Assembly (NCBI GenBank): GCA_001179505.1
Contig: CDMY01000484.1
Coordinates: 1 to 64,000, forward strand
Source of the DNA: Vitrella brassicaformis
Lineage: Eukaryota; Sar; Vitrellaceae
Length of the DNA stretch: 64,000 nucleotides
Direction of reading: 5' to 3'
Part shown: piece by piece, positions 55,450 through 62,569 of the stretch
Numbering within the stretch: position 1 is the first letter of the stretch
Layout of the letters: every line of letters begins with the position of its first letter
Made by a program: the position numbers and the translations under genes
The notes under the pieces: generated by a model
Told to the model about the DNA's origin: nothing
Database searches by the model: none
Seen by the model: only the letters and a program-made list of their open reading frames with translations

Positions 55450-56533
55450 TTAAGAAAGAGATAAAATTAATTCATATGGTGTATTCATTTTCAATGCTCT
55501 CCCTTTGTGATCCGCCCAAGATATACGAATTCTACTAACATTCATCGGATAATTAAATGTAATCTCGTTCTCACCACGTCCAAAAACAATAGCAGACCAC
55601 ACATTATCAATCGGTATAATAAAAGATGAAAAAATACTACCATCTGCTGACATAGCATCATAACCACTTTGGTCATTAAACAACATTGTAAGAAAAATTG
55701 TTTTTACGGCAAGATTCACGGAGTTAGGAAGTTTCACACTTTTATTCCATGTTGTTGTCCCCTTGTTTTCAATAAAATTAGCAGGTAATCCTATTAGTTC
55801 AGAATCAAAATTAAATGAGGGATGACGACCATTAATACGAAATGAATAATCATTTTCTGCGCATGCAACGAGAAAGGGACGTCTGCGCTGTCCACATGCA
55901 GCCGACGATGTGACTGCCGGAATCACAAGCGCCTCTGCACTAACTGTGTCTGTCTGCGTGGGGGAGGGAGGGGAGGGTTTGCGGGACTGGGGTGTGCTGA
56001 TGGGGCGGGGATTGATCCCTCCTCCCCTTGAGCCTGTTTGACTCTGCGTGCTGATGGGACTGTATTTGTATGAGTATCACGGACACACAGACGAGTGTTA
56101 CGGTTAATGACAGTTTCTCCCCATAATCATTTTCTTCAACGAAAGTTAAACGATTAGTTAATTCATCTAATTCAATTTTTATATTTTCACTTCTTGAATC
56201 ATCAGTAAATACTTCCTGACTTTTCAACTGAATCGCATTTTGAAGGTCTTTAAGACTATAAAACCCTTCATCTAATACAATACGATAATCTTTCGCTATA
56301 TTTTTATCTACATACGGGTTTTCTGACCATGGAGTTGAAACGACAGGCAAAGTAATAACAAGACAATCATTAACTCCCATTCGGATATTGAAAATACTAT
56401 TTGGAATATTGTATAAAACTAATCTTACTTTTCTTACACCAGTATAAGCATGTTTCAGATTCAACACGAAATTAGAACTATCTATATCTCTGTTCTCATC
56501 ACGATGACTTGAACTAATATATAATAAACTCAT
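55450..56533 (-). pseudogene. Penton-like minor capsid protein, split by a 277-bp insertion
   Basis: The first part starts at ATG 56533 with MSLLYISSSHRDENRDIDSS, then VRKVRLVLYNIPNSIFNIRM and FYSLKDLQNAIQLKSQ, the usual N-terminal pattern of Polinton/PLV penton proteins. It runs in frame to ENDY (56123) and then into GC-richer sequence. The second part, from ENDYSFRING at 55858 onward, ends LKMNTPYELILSLS at 55450. Deleting 277 bases (one 13-bp repeat copy plus the insertion) rejoins the two frames at the same codon position, giving 268 residues, a normal penton size. Whether the transcript is spliced is unknown; otherwise the gene is dead. Confidence 0.7.
55859..56122. mobile_element. 264-bp GC-richer insertion flanked by a 13-bp direct repeat
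   Basis: ATAATCATTTTCT occurs at 55846-55858 and again at 56123-56135, directly bordering this segment, as expected for a target-site duplication. The inside is clearly richer in G and C than the element around it and includes GGGGGAGGGAGGGGAGGG and two GTGCTGATGGG copies. No terminal inverted repeat is evident. On the minus strand it offers GT donors (CC|GTAACA at about 56.10 kb) and AG acceptors (GGACAG|CG, GCGCAG|AA), so it could act as an intron. Confidence 0.65.
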
Positions 56534-56545
56534 GACTATATGTTA

Positions 56546-56731
56546 TTAACGAAAACGTAGAAATAAAAATAAACCAAGTATTACCACACTTCCAAGAATC
56601 ATGTAAAAAAAGAAACTACTTCCACCACTACTTTTAGTCTGTGTTCCTGATCCAACATTTCCCTCACCTTCGGGGTGTTCAGTTAGATTCGTCAATTCGT
56701 CTATAATATCCTGCGAGGGTTGTTCTGACAT
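56546..56731 (-). CDS. Small tail-anchored-type membrane protein (61 codons)
   Basis: MSEQPSQDIIDELTNLTEHP, a Gly/Ser/Thr linker, then a single membrane helix (SSFFFYMILGSVVILGLFLF) and a basic end LRFR. Unrecognised. TATATAATTATATATAATAA lies directly upstream of its start. Confidence 0.7.
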   Translation of the reverse strand: MSEQPSQDIIDELTNLTEHPEGEGNVGSGTQTKSSGGSSFFFYMILGSVVILGLFLFLRFR

Positions 56732-56768
56732 TGTTGTATATAATTATATATAATAAAAAAATAATTAA

Positions 56769-57767
56769 TTATGGAACGTCAGATAGTTTTTTTGTTGATT
56801 TGTAAATATTATTATTGGAATCAATACAGAGAATATTTAAATCAGTTCCTGTGGTTTCAGGAATATTGTTCAAGTCCAGACTTTTAGATATTTTAACATT
56901 TCCATCCGCCATTGCCCAAAACTCGTCGTAAGTCTTACATATAGCGTAATGTGTCCCGAGACCACCGATATAACTATTATTCAATACAGAATTATCGCTT
57001 ACTAAACGCCCGATATGTATTTTATCGTCTATTTTTGTATAATCAGGTAGTAATGTTGCTAAATCACCAATTATAGTGTTAAATATATTACCATCTACAT
57101 AATGCCATATACGATTACTCGCTGTATCAAAACTTATGCCTTGTATATTATCTTCACCAATTTTCAACGGAGATACAGACCCTAAATTTACTACTCTGTG
57201 TTCTTCAAAAATATCATTTAGCTCTACAATAGGCAAGAAATCATTATAAATTCTTACATCTTCAATCAAGCATTCATTATTATTCTGTGTGGATAATTCC
57301 AGTTGTCCTGCGTCGCCAGCGGAGTCAAAAAAATCATTATTAAAGGTTATTCTTTCGTTTTCTAATAGAAAATACTGATCTTCAATATCTACAATCGCTT
57401 TATTTTCATCTATATACACAAAATTAATTTCTCCATTATCGCCGTTATAACTTAACCCCATGAAAAACCAATAATCTTTCGCTGTATTATGAGGAATATT
57501 ACTTGCTGAATTATTAATTTGCTTACTCAAAGCACTATTTCCAGTCCTTAACCATATTCTTTTGTTATTATTATCTACCATGAAACGACGCCAATTAAAT
57601 GTGCTTCCAATATATGTTACTAATTCAATATTTCCACTTCTACTTTCAAGATGCTTAAACCATAAACACCAAGTTAGTTTTTTAGGAGAAGTATTATGAA
57701 TATCTGCTTCTAATCCACGAGCAAAAACCACCTTCTCATTACGAGAAGCAGTTAGAGTAGCACCCAT
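56769..57767 (-). CDS. LamG/concanavalin-like domain protein
   Basis: The start MGATLTASRNEKVVFARGLE at 57767 is preferred over an upstream in-frame ATG (57791) because TATATATATCGT sits just before it. The first 200 residues look like a LamG-type jelly-roll: TWCLWFKHLESRSGN, YIGSTFNWRRFMVDNNNKR, DYWFFMGLSYNGDNGEINFV, ECLIEDVRIYNDFLPIVELN. The C-terminal third has IHIGRLVSDNSVLNNSYIGG. LamG-like folds bind carbohydrate or protein. In a viral setting a surface attachment role is plausible, but this is inference. It resembles the protein encoded next to it and may be a paralogue. Confidence 0.65.
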   Translation of the reverse strand: MGATLTASRNEKVVFARGLEADIHNTSPKKLTWCLWFKHLESRSGNIELVTYIGSTFNWRRFMVDNNNKRIWLRTGNSALSKQINNSASNIPHNTAKDYWFFMGLSYNGDNGEINFVYIDENKAIVDIEDQYFLLENERITFNNDFFDSAGDAGQLELSTQNNNECLIEDVRIYNDFLPIVELNDIFEEHRVVNLGSVSPLKIGEDNIQGISFDTASNRIWHYVDGNIFNTIIGDLATLLPDYTKIDDKIHIGRLVSDNSVLNNSYIGGLGTHYAICKTYDEFWAMADGNVKISKSLDLNNIPETTGTDLNILCIDSNNNIYKSTKKLSDVP

Positions 57768-57796
57768 TACGATATATATATTAAAATACATAAATT

Positions 57797-59265
57797 TTAT
57801 GTTGCGACACTACCTCCTATGCGGTCAGTTACAGAATTTTCACTATCACCAAGGTTTGTAGCACCGCCATTATGAATGAAATTATACCAGAAAAGTGGTT
57901 GCTTACTCATTCCTGATTGATTAATATTTATATCAGTTTTTACTCCGTTTCTATACAGACTACACACTACTAATTTATTATCTTTAATGAATTCTACACG
58001 ATTATCATTAGTGCCATAACATAACAATGCTTCTTTGCTTGTATCATCTAATGGTTTAAATCTAAATGCGAATGTAACTAAATTAAAATTGACTAGTGGT
58101 AAATTACCGATTTCTATACATGAATTTGATGTATTATTTTTAAAATCTAATTCTCTATCATTTACAACATTAATAATATTCACAGGATAAGCAATAACTC
58201 CATCTCTCCATAAAACACTTAATTTCAATACACCATCTTCCACAGCATAGTTAGGCAACTGATTATACGAAAAATAAATGTTTTCTAAATCATTAAGTGT
58301 TACATCAAAATTAACCACATTTTTATCTGATGTTAAACCTAATACTCTACTCTGTTTATCATCTCGTTCAGTTTCAAGATTTTCAAGGTCAGGCACCCGC
58401 CCTAGTCGTTCAACCCCATGCTCTAATCTTTGAAAATTAACTACCGAAGTATGGAGTCTCGTAGAGCAGTAAAAACTACCTACATATGAATGATTAAGTA
58501 ATGAATTACTAGAATTATGCCCGATTTCAATTTGGTTATTGACTGGTATTGTAGGAAAAGAATATGGTAAAGTAATTTTATTTACTACATCTTCTATTCC
58601 TTTATCCAACCGACTTGAATAGCAGTATAAATCATTATTATCCGCATCATAACTAATTCCAATAATATTTACTTCATTCGCTAATAGACCAGTTTTTATT
58701 ACTACTATCTGTGCGTCATCTCTATTCAATCTCACTTTTACTGCGTTGTTTTCCTTAAAAAAATTCAAACATATTGCCATAAGTAAATAACGCTTCTGCT
58801 AAATTTAAGTCAATCGGTTTGAAATAAAAAAACAAAAGTTATGGTTTTCTGTAAATGAAGTGGAAGATTAGAGCATAAAATATAATCTGGTGAAGTATCA
58901 GTGAAATCAATTAAATTATCAGGCGTTATAGGTTTAGATGTTGAAAACTTATTTAATGGATTTATGAAGTGAATAATATCATCTACTTTACCATTTCTAA
59001 ATTTATCTTTCAGTATCAGTTTATCATCCATGATTTCTGTACCCGAAACAGAGCGAAATGAAGCACACAAAGCATCTACTAATACGCCTGTTTTAAATGT
59101 CCTTTTTATTTCGTTATTTTCATCAATAATTGCTATATTATGTTTGTATTCGTCGTAATATTCTATCTCATCTCCTATCTTAATACCTTGTAAATTTTTC
59201 TCTACAAACAGATTATCACACACAATATTATCAGCATCCAACCATTTACTTCTATGACGGGGCAT
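57797..59265 (-). CDS. Second LamG-like protein, broken by two one-base frameshifts
   Basis: ATG 59265 (MPRHRSKWLDADNIVCDNLF), with TATATATTAAATT just upstream. The frame shifts in the 7-base A/T run at 58826-58832 and again in the 7-base run at 58757-58763. In each case one base fewer would keep one continuous frame through FYFKPIDLNLAEALFTYGN, which matches RFKPLDDTSKEALLCYGTND later in the same protein, so the protein carries two related LamG-like units. Other parts include NNQIEIGHNSSNSLLNHSYV and CIEIGNLPLVNFNLVTF. It ends GGSVAT at 57797. Both breaks are at equal-length homopolymers, so a sequencing or assembly error is as likely as real decay. Confidence 0.65.
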
Positions 59266-59284
59266 AATGATATTATATATTAAA

Positions 59285-59866
59285 TTAGATATTCTTATAT
59301 TTTTCTGACAATTCTTTTGTTTTATTTTCACTCGGCGGATTAGTCATTAAATTAGATATCGCAATTTTTATTATTGAAAACATTATTAATCCTACTAATT
59401 TGACATGAGGCGACACTTGTATTAGTTGCAGATTCTCAACCAGTAATGTTCTTAACGCTACACTAATATTTGGGTCATCATGCATTTCTTTTGCTAAACC
59501 ATCAAGTTTTAACCAGTAAAAGCAGGTATTATTTTCTCTATAACTTTACCAAAATTATCAATAATATAGGTAGATGTATCATTTACTGTATTGGTCGCTA
59601 TATTTGCCGAAATTCTGCAATACTCTACTCTATCTTCAAGTTCTTCTTTACTTATATCTTTTTTCAGTTTTGGAAACTCTTTATTTGGAAAAAGTAAGCA
59701 ATAGCTGTCATATTTTGCTTTTAGCATGTCCATTTCTAATGCATCTTCAAGATTAAAAAGACCTCTCGTCTTCATTTATTTTGAGCATATCTGACGTATC
59801 AACATCATCAGTTGATTTCTTAATATCTTCAATTACTTTATCAAGAGCTTTATTACTCCGTGGCAT
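59285..59866 (-). CDS. Hypothetical protein of the element, two homopolymer frameshifts
   Basis: ATG 59866 starts MPRSNKALDKVIEDIKKSTD. The frame shifts in a T5 run near 59.76 kb (into FNLEDALEMDMLKAKYDSY) and in a T4 run near 59.52 kb (into YWLKLDGLAKEMHDDPNISV). The C-terminus has a hydrophobic helix (VKLVGLIMFSIIKIAISNLM) and ends KELSEKYKNI at 59285. Charged helical sequence in the middle, DISKEELEDRVEYCRISANI, is unrecognised. I read it as one protein of about 190 residues because the pieces abut without spacing. Confidence 0.6.
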
Positions 59867-59941
59867 TCCTATATATTATTGTATTTAAGTCTAATTTCAC
59901 TAAGATTTTTTTTGCAAGATTTATATATACAATATTTAACA
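59867..59941. promoter_or_regulatory. Divergent intergenic promoter region
   Basis: ATATAT at 59871-59876 lies 5 nt from the minus-strand start at 59866, and TATATATA at 59922-59929 lies 13 nt from the plus-strand start at 59942. The 75-bp gap has no other feature except a T8 run. Confidence 0.55.
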
Positions 59942-60214
59942 ATGTCAGATATTAATTTAAATCCACCTGTTCCTCCTCCTTTACCTAATATGAACGAAAA
60001 TGAAAGCAATATTGATGATATGATACAGGCGTTAGGTGAAAAACTAAATGCAGAAAACAATGGTAATATCATAAAAAATAAATCATTACTTTCACAACTT
60101 GACTTATCCTCTACAATAAGCACATCATTTGGAGTCATACTTGGAAGTATTATAACTATATATATACTCTACAACTTCTCCAAAAAAAATCATTTCAGTA
60201 TCGCAGAATTTTAA
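59942..60214 (+). CDS. Small membrane protein with Pro-rich N-terminus (90 codons)
   Basis: MSDINLNPPVPPPLPNMNEN, a helical DDMIQALGEKLNAE segment, then one membrane helix (TSFGVILGSIITIYILYNFS) and a short basic tail. Unrecognised. The start follows TATATATACAATATTTAACA. Confidence 0.7.
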   Translation: MSDINLNPPVPPPLPNMNENESNIDDMIQALGEKLNAENNGNIIKNKSLLSQLDLSSTISTSFGVILGSIITIYILYNFSKKNHFSIAEF

Positions 60215-60438
60215 ATTATATGCAACTTTGCTAATTGAATTTCTAATTGTTTCTGCTCTTTGACTAATTCATTATATTTATTAATCAAAGTTGTGTAATT
60301 ATTGAACAATTTATCATAGTCTTCTTTCATTTGCTGATAAGCAACATACTTTGAATATACCATTCTTTGTCTCTCTTTTTGATATTGCCTGTTTTTTTCA
60401 GCATCCCACTTTGGTTTCTTTTTATTATTATTATCCAT
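60211..60438 (-). CDS. Small coiled-coil protein (75 codons)
   Basis: MDNNNKKKPKWDAEKNRQYQ, then heptad-like sequence through YDKLFNNYTTLINKYNELVK and EQKQLEIQLAKL. The basic N-terminus suggests nucleic-acid contact, but no family is recognised. Its stop overlaps the end of the plus-strand neighbour by 4 bases. Confidence 0.65.
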   Translation of the reverse strand: MDNNNKKKPKWDAEKNRQYQKERQRMVYSKYVAYQQMKEDYDKLFNNYTTLINKYNELVKEQKQLEIQLAKLHII

Positions 60439-60472
60439 ATATTTATATATAAGAACTTATACTTCAATATAA
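60439..60472. promoter_or_regulatory. Divergent 34-bp promoter region
   Basis: ATATTTATATATAAGAACTT lies between two oppositely oriented start codons (60438 minus, 60473 plus); TATATAT is at 60444-60450. Confidence 0.55.
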
Positions 60473-60877
60473 ATGTTTTCTCCTGAATTCATAGAACTAT
60501 TTAAGGAAAAGACCGAGAATTTGCAGAAGTTTATTAAAGAATATGTGTATGATAATATAGACAAAGAAAAGTTGGATGAGTTTGTGGTTGGTGAATTACC
60601 TGATCAACTAAAAGAACATGCTAAACAGGAACTCAAACAATATCCTTATGATGAACTATTAGATATGAAAATAACTGATGACTTTGTCAAAAAAAATGTA
60701 ATGAGATGCCGTTTATTTTTAATGATTATATTTCAGCCTATTATCAAAGAAAACAAGTTAGAAGCATACATGGATAAAATACTAAATAATTTAGACGATA
60801 AAGGAGAAAATAAAGACTTTGTTATTAGTAATCTTTGTAAATATATATCCTTTTATTCAGATATTTGTTCAGGATGA
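60473..60877 (+). CDS. Hypothetical protein of the element (134 codons)
   Basis: MFSPEFIELFKEKTENLQKF; highly charged helical sequence with EHAKQELKQYPYDELLDMK, then a hydrophobic RCRLFLMIIFQPII segment. No recognised domain. Its TGA overlaps the ATG of the next gene (ATGA at 60874-60877), so the two are probably translated together. Confidence 0.7.
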   Translation: MFSPEFIELFKEKTENLQKFIKEYVYDNIDKEKLDEFVVGELPDQLKEHAKQELKQYPYDELLDMKITDDFVKKNVMRCRLFLMIIFQPIIKENKLEAYMDKILNNLDDKGENKDFVISNLCKYISFYSDICSG

Positions 60878-61200
60878 GTTGGAATCCGATAGACTGGGGT
60901 AAAGATATAGTATCAGGTAAAGCGCCACAACTGCCTGGAATGGGGGGTAGTCCAATAAGTGGTGGAGGAAGTGATAATCCATTAGAAGATGGTGTGATGG
61001 GAGAAGTAATCAAAGAAATAAGAAAACTTATTGAACCTATTGTAAATAAGATATTAAGTCCTATCCAGAGTATTATAGATGATGTTATTTGTTTTTTTAA
61101 TCAGATATGGGAACTTCTATTATCAATTTTGGGGTTCATATATATAGGTGCTTTACTTGCTTTTGCTGTTTATGCTTCCGCTTTTATTATAATTTTATAG
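60874..61200 (+). CDS. Gly-rich membrane protein (108 codons)
   Basis: MSWNPIDWGKDIVSGKAPQL, a Gly/Pro-rich stretch (GMGGSPISGGGSDNP), an amphipathic helix (EIRKLIEPIVNKILSPIQSI) and a long hydrophobic C-terminus (LLLSILGFIYIGALLAFAVY). The amphipathic helix plus membrane anchor resembles membrane-active minor virion proteins, but this is only a general likeness. It overlaps the upstream gene by ATGA. Confidence 0.7.
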   Translation: MSWNPIDWGKDIVSGKAPQLPGMGGSPISGGGSDNPLEDGVMGEVIKEIRKLIEPIVNKILSPIQSIIDDVICFFNQIWELLLSILGFIYIGALLAFAVYASAFIIIL

Positions 61201-61216
61201 ATATATATTTAACAAA

Positions 61217-61571
61217 ATGGATCTCAGCCTTGGACTTGAAAATATGTTTAAAAGGGGCATTAGATGTCTTATTTGGTCAGTTTTTTAAATTATTAGATCA
61301 GTGGTATAGAGGAGCAATAAAAATATTAGAAACAATATTTGGCACAACTTTTCCAAAAGAAGTAAAAAGTAGGCAAGATTTTACATTAAGTGTTATGACA
61401 ACTGTTATTTTAGCTTTTGTGATTAAGACAAGTTTTCATTATCCGTATTCACGTCGGGCTATAATTAAAGTTCATCATAATCTTCACGCCGTTTCTCTTT
61501 TCTTTCCGTTCTCAATCCAAAACCTTTTTGCTTGGCAAAAGCTCTGGTTCCCATTCGTTGAGGTTGTCTAG
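61217..61571 (+). CDS. Small membrane protein, one homopolymer frameshift
   Basis: ATG 61217 (MDLSLGLENMFKRGIRCLIW) follows TATATATTTAACAAA. The frame stops in the T6 run at about 61.285 kb; one T fewer would lead into KLLDQWYRGAIKILETIFG and a membrane helix FTLSVMTTVILAFVIKTSF. The open frame then runs over the integrase 3' end, which is on the other strand; the true stop in an undamaged copy may be earlier, near 61.46 kb. Unrecognised. Confidence 0.5.
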
Positions 61572-62562
61572 ATTCAGTTATTCTCTGCTCTCGCTCTCGC
61601 CTCTCTTGCGTAGTAATTGGCATAGGTTGAACATTTCTCTCTACTCCCTCTGCATCTACTTTCAATAAATCAGCTCTCATATAAAACTTTCCATTTACTT
61701 TATACGGCATCATTGGCTTATTATCATTGACCTCCTGAATTTCAAATATTTCTTTTGAGAACGTAGGCTTAAATCCTCTGGTAAACACATTTTTTACTAA
61801 TTTGATTCTTACTTTATCACCTTTACTTAATGGTATTTTAATATGCTCTCTGTGTGCTCTCTTAATAATATTCTTCATGACTTCTTCCTGATTTTCCGCC
61901 TTGACAGCATTATTAGGTGCCATTTTAATTGTTGTATGATAAGATGAGTTATAGTTGTTTAATATATCATTTAATATACTGATCCAAGATTTTGAGTTTT
62001 TACTTTTCAGTGCTTTATTCATCATTAATTTAATCGTTCTGTGCCACCGTTCAACAAACACAGACTTACTTTTTGAATTCAGTAATATAATATTATTCTG
62101 TCTACAATATTCGCTAAATTCACCTAAAAATTCACTGCCTAAATCTGAAAAAATATAATTTGGTTTACCAAGTTTTGTCTGTATGACTTTGAATGCTTCT
62201 ACTATTGTTTTTGCCTGTTTATCTTCAATAGGCACAGCCCATGCTTTTTTAGTAAATACATCTATGCAAGTCAATAATCCAATGTGTCCATTATTGAGAC
62301 GAGGGTTAGGCAAAAAAACAAGGTCAATCTGGAATTCAAAGCGTTTGTGTGGAGCAATAAAACTAAATCCTTTTGCTCGTGTAACTTGAGTATAAGTTTG
62401 CTGTATCTCTTGACGACTTATAAACTCTTTCACATCTTTTAATGTTATACTGGCATCCTGCTGTTTTGCTTTACGATGTAATTGCATAGCAGATTGAAAG
62501 CCTGTTGCAGGAGAGTAATAAATATCTCTTAATATTTTCTTTTGATTATCTGATAGTGGCAT
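61465..62562 (-). CDS. Retroviral-type (DDE) integrase of the Polinton/PLV class
   Basis: 365 codons. The N-terminal region MPLSDNQKKILRDIYYSPAT and the helical segment ITLKDVKEFISRQEIQQTYTQ match the pre-catalytic part of Polinton integrases. The catalytic triad is visible as Asp in FEFQIDLVFLP, Asp in YIFSDLGSEF and Glu in VFVERWHRTIK, with 30 residues between the second and third, slightly shorter than the usual 33-35. The C-terminal part has GDKVRIKLVKNVFTRGFKP and FEIQEVN, a small SH3-like domain, then a basic tail rich in Arg. It inserts the element into host DNA. It is 7 bases downstream of the polymerase stop on the same strand, with TATATAT between. Confidence 0.85.
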   Translation of the reverse strand: MPLSDNQKKILRDIYYSPATGFQSAMQLHRKAKQQDASITLKDVKEFISRQEIQQTYTQVTRAKGFSFIAPHKRFEFQIDLVFLPNPRLNNGHIGLLTCIDVFTKKAWAVPIEDKQAKTIVEAFKVIQTKLGKPNYIFSDLGSEFLGEFSEYCRQNNIILLNSKSKSVFVERWHRTIKLMMNKALKSKNSKSWISILNDILNNYNSSYHTTIKMAPNNAVKAENQEEVMKNIIKRAHREHIKIPLSKGDKVRIKLVKNVFTRGFKPTFSKEIFEIQEVNDNKPMMPYKVNGKFYMRADLLKVDAEGVERNVQPMPITTQERREREQRITESRQPQRMGTRAFAKQKGFGLRTERKEKRREDYDEL

Positions 62563-62569
62563 AATTATA

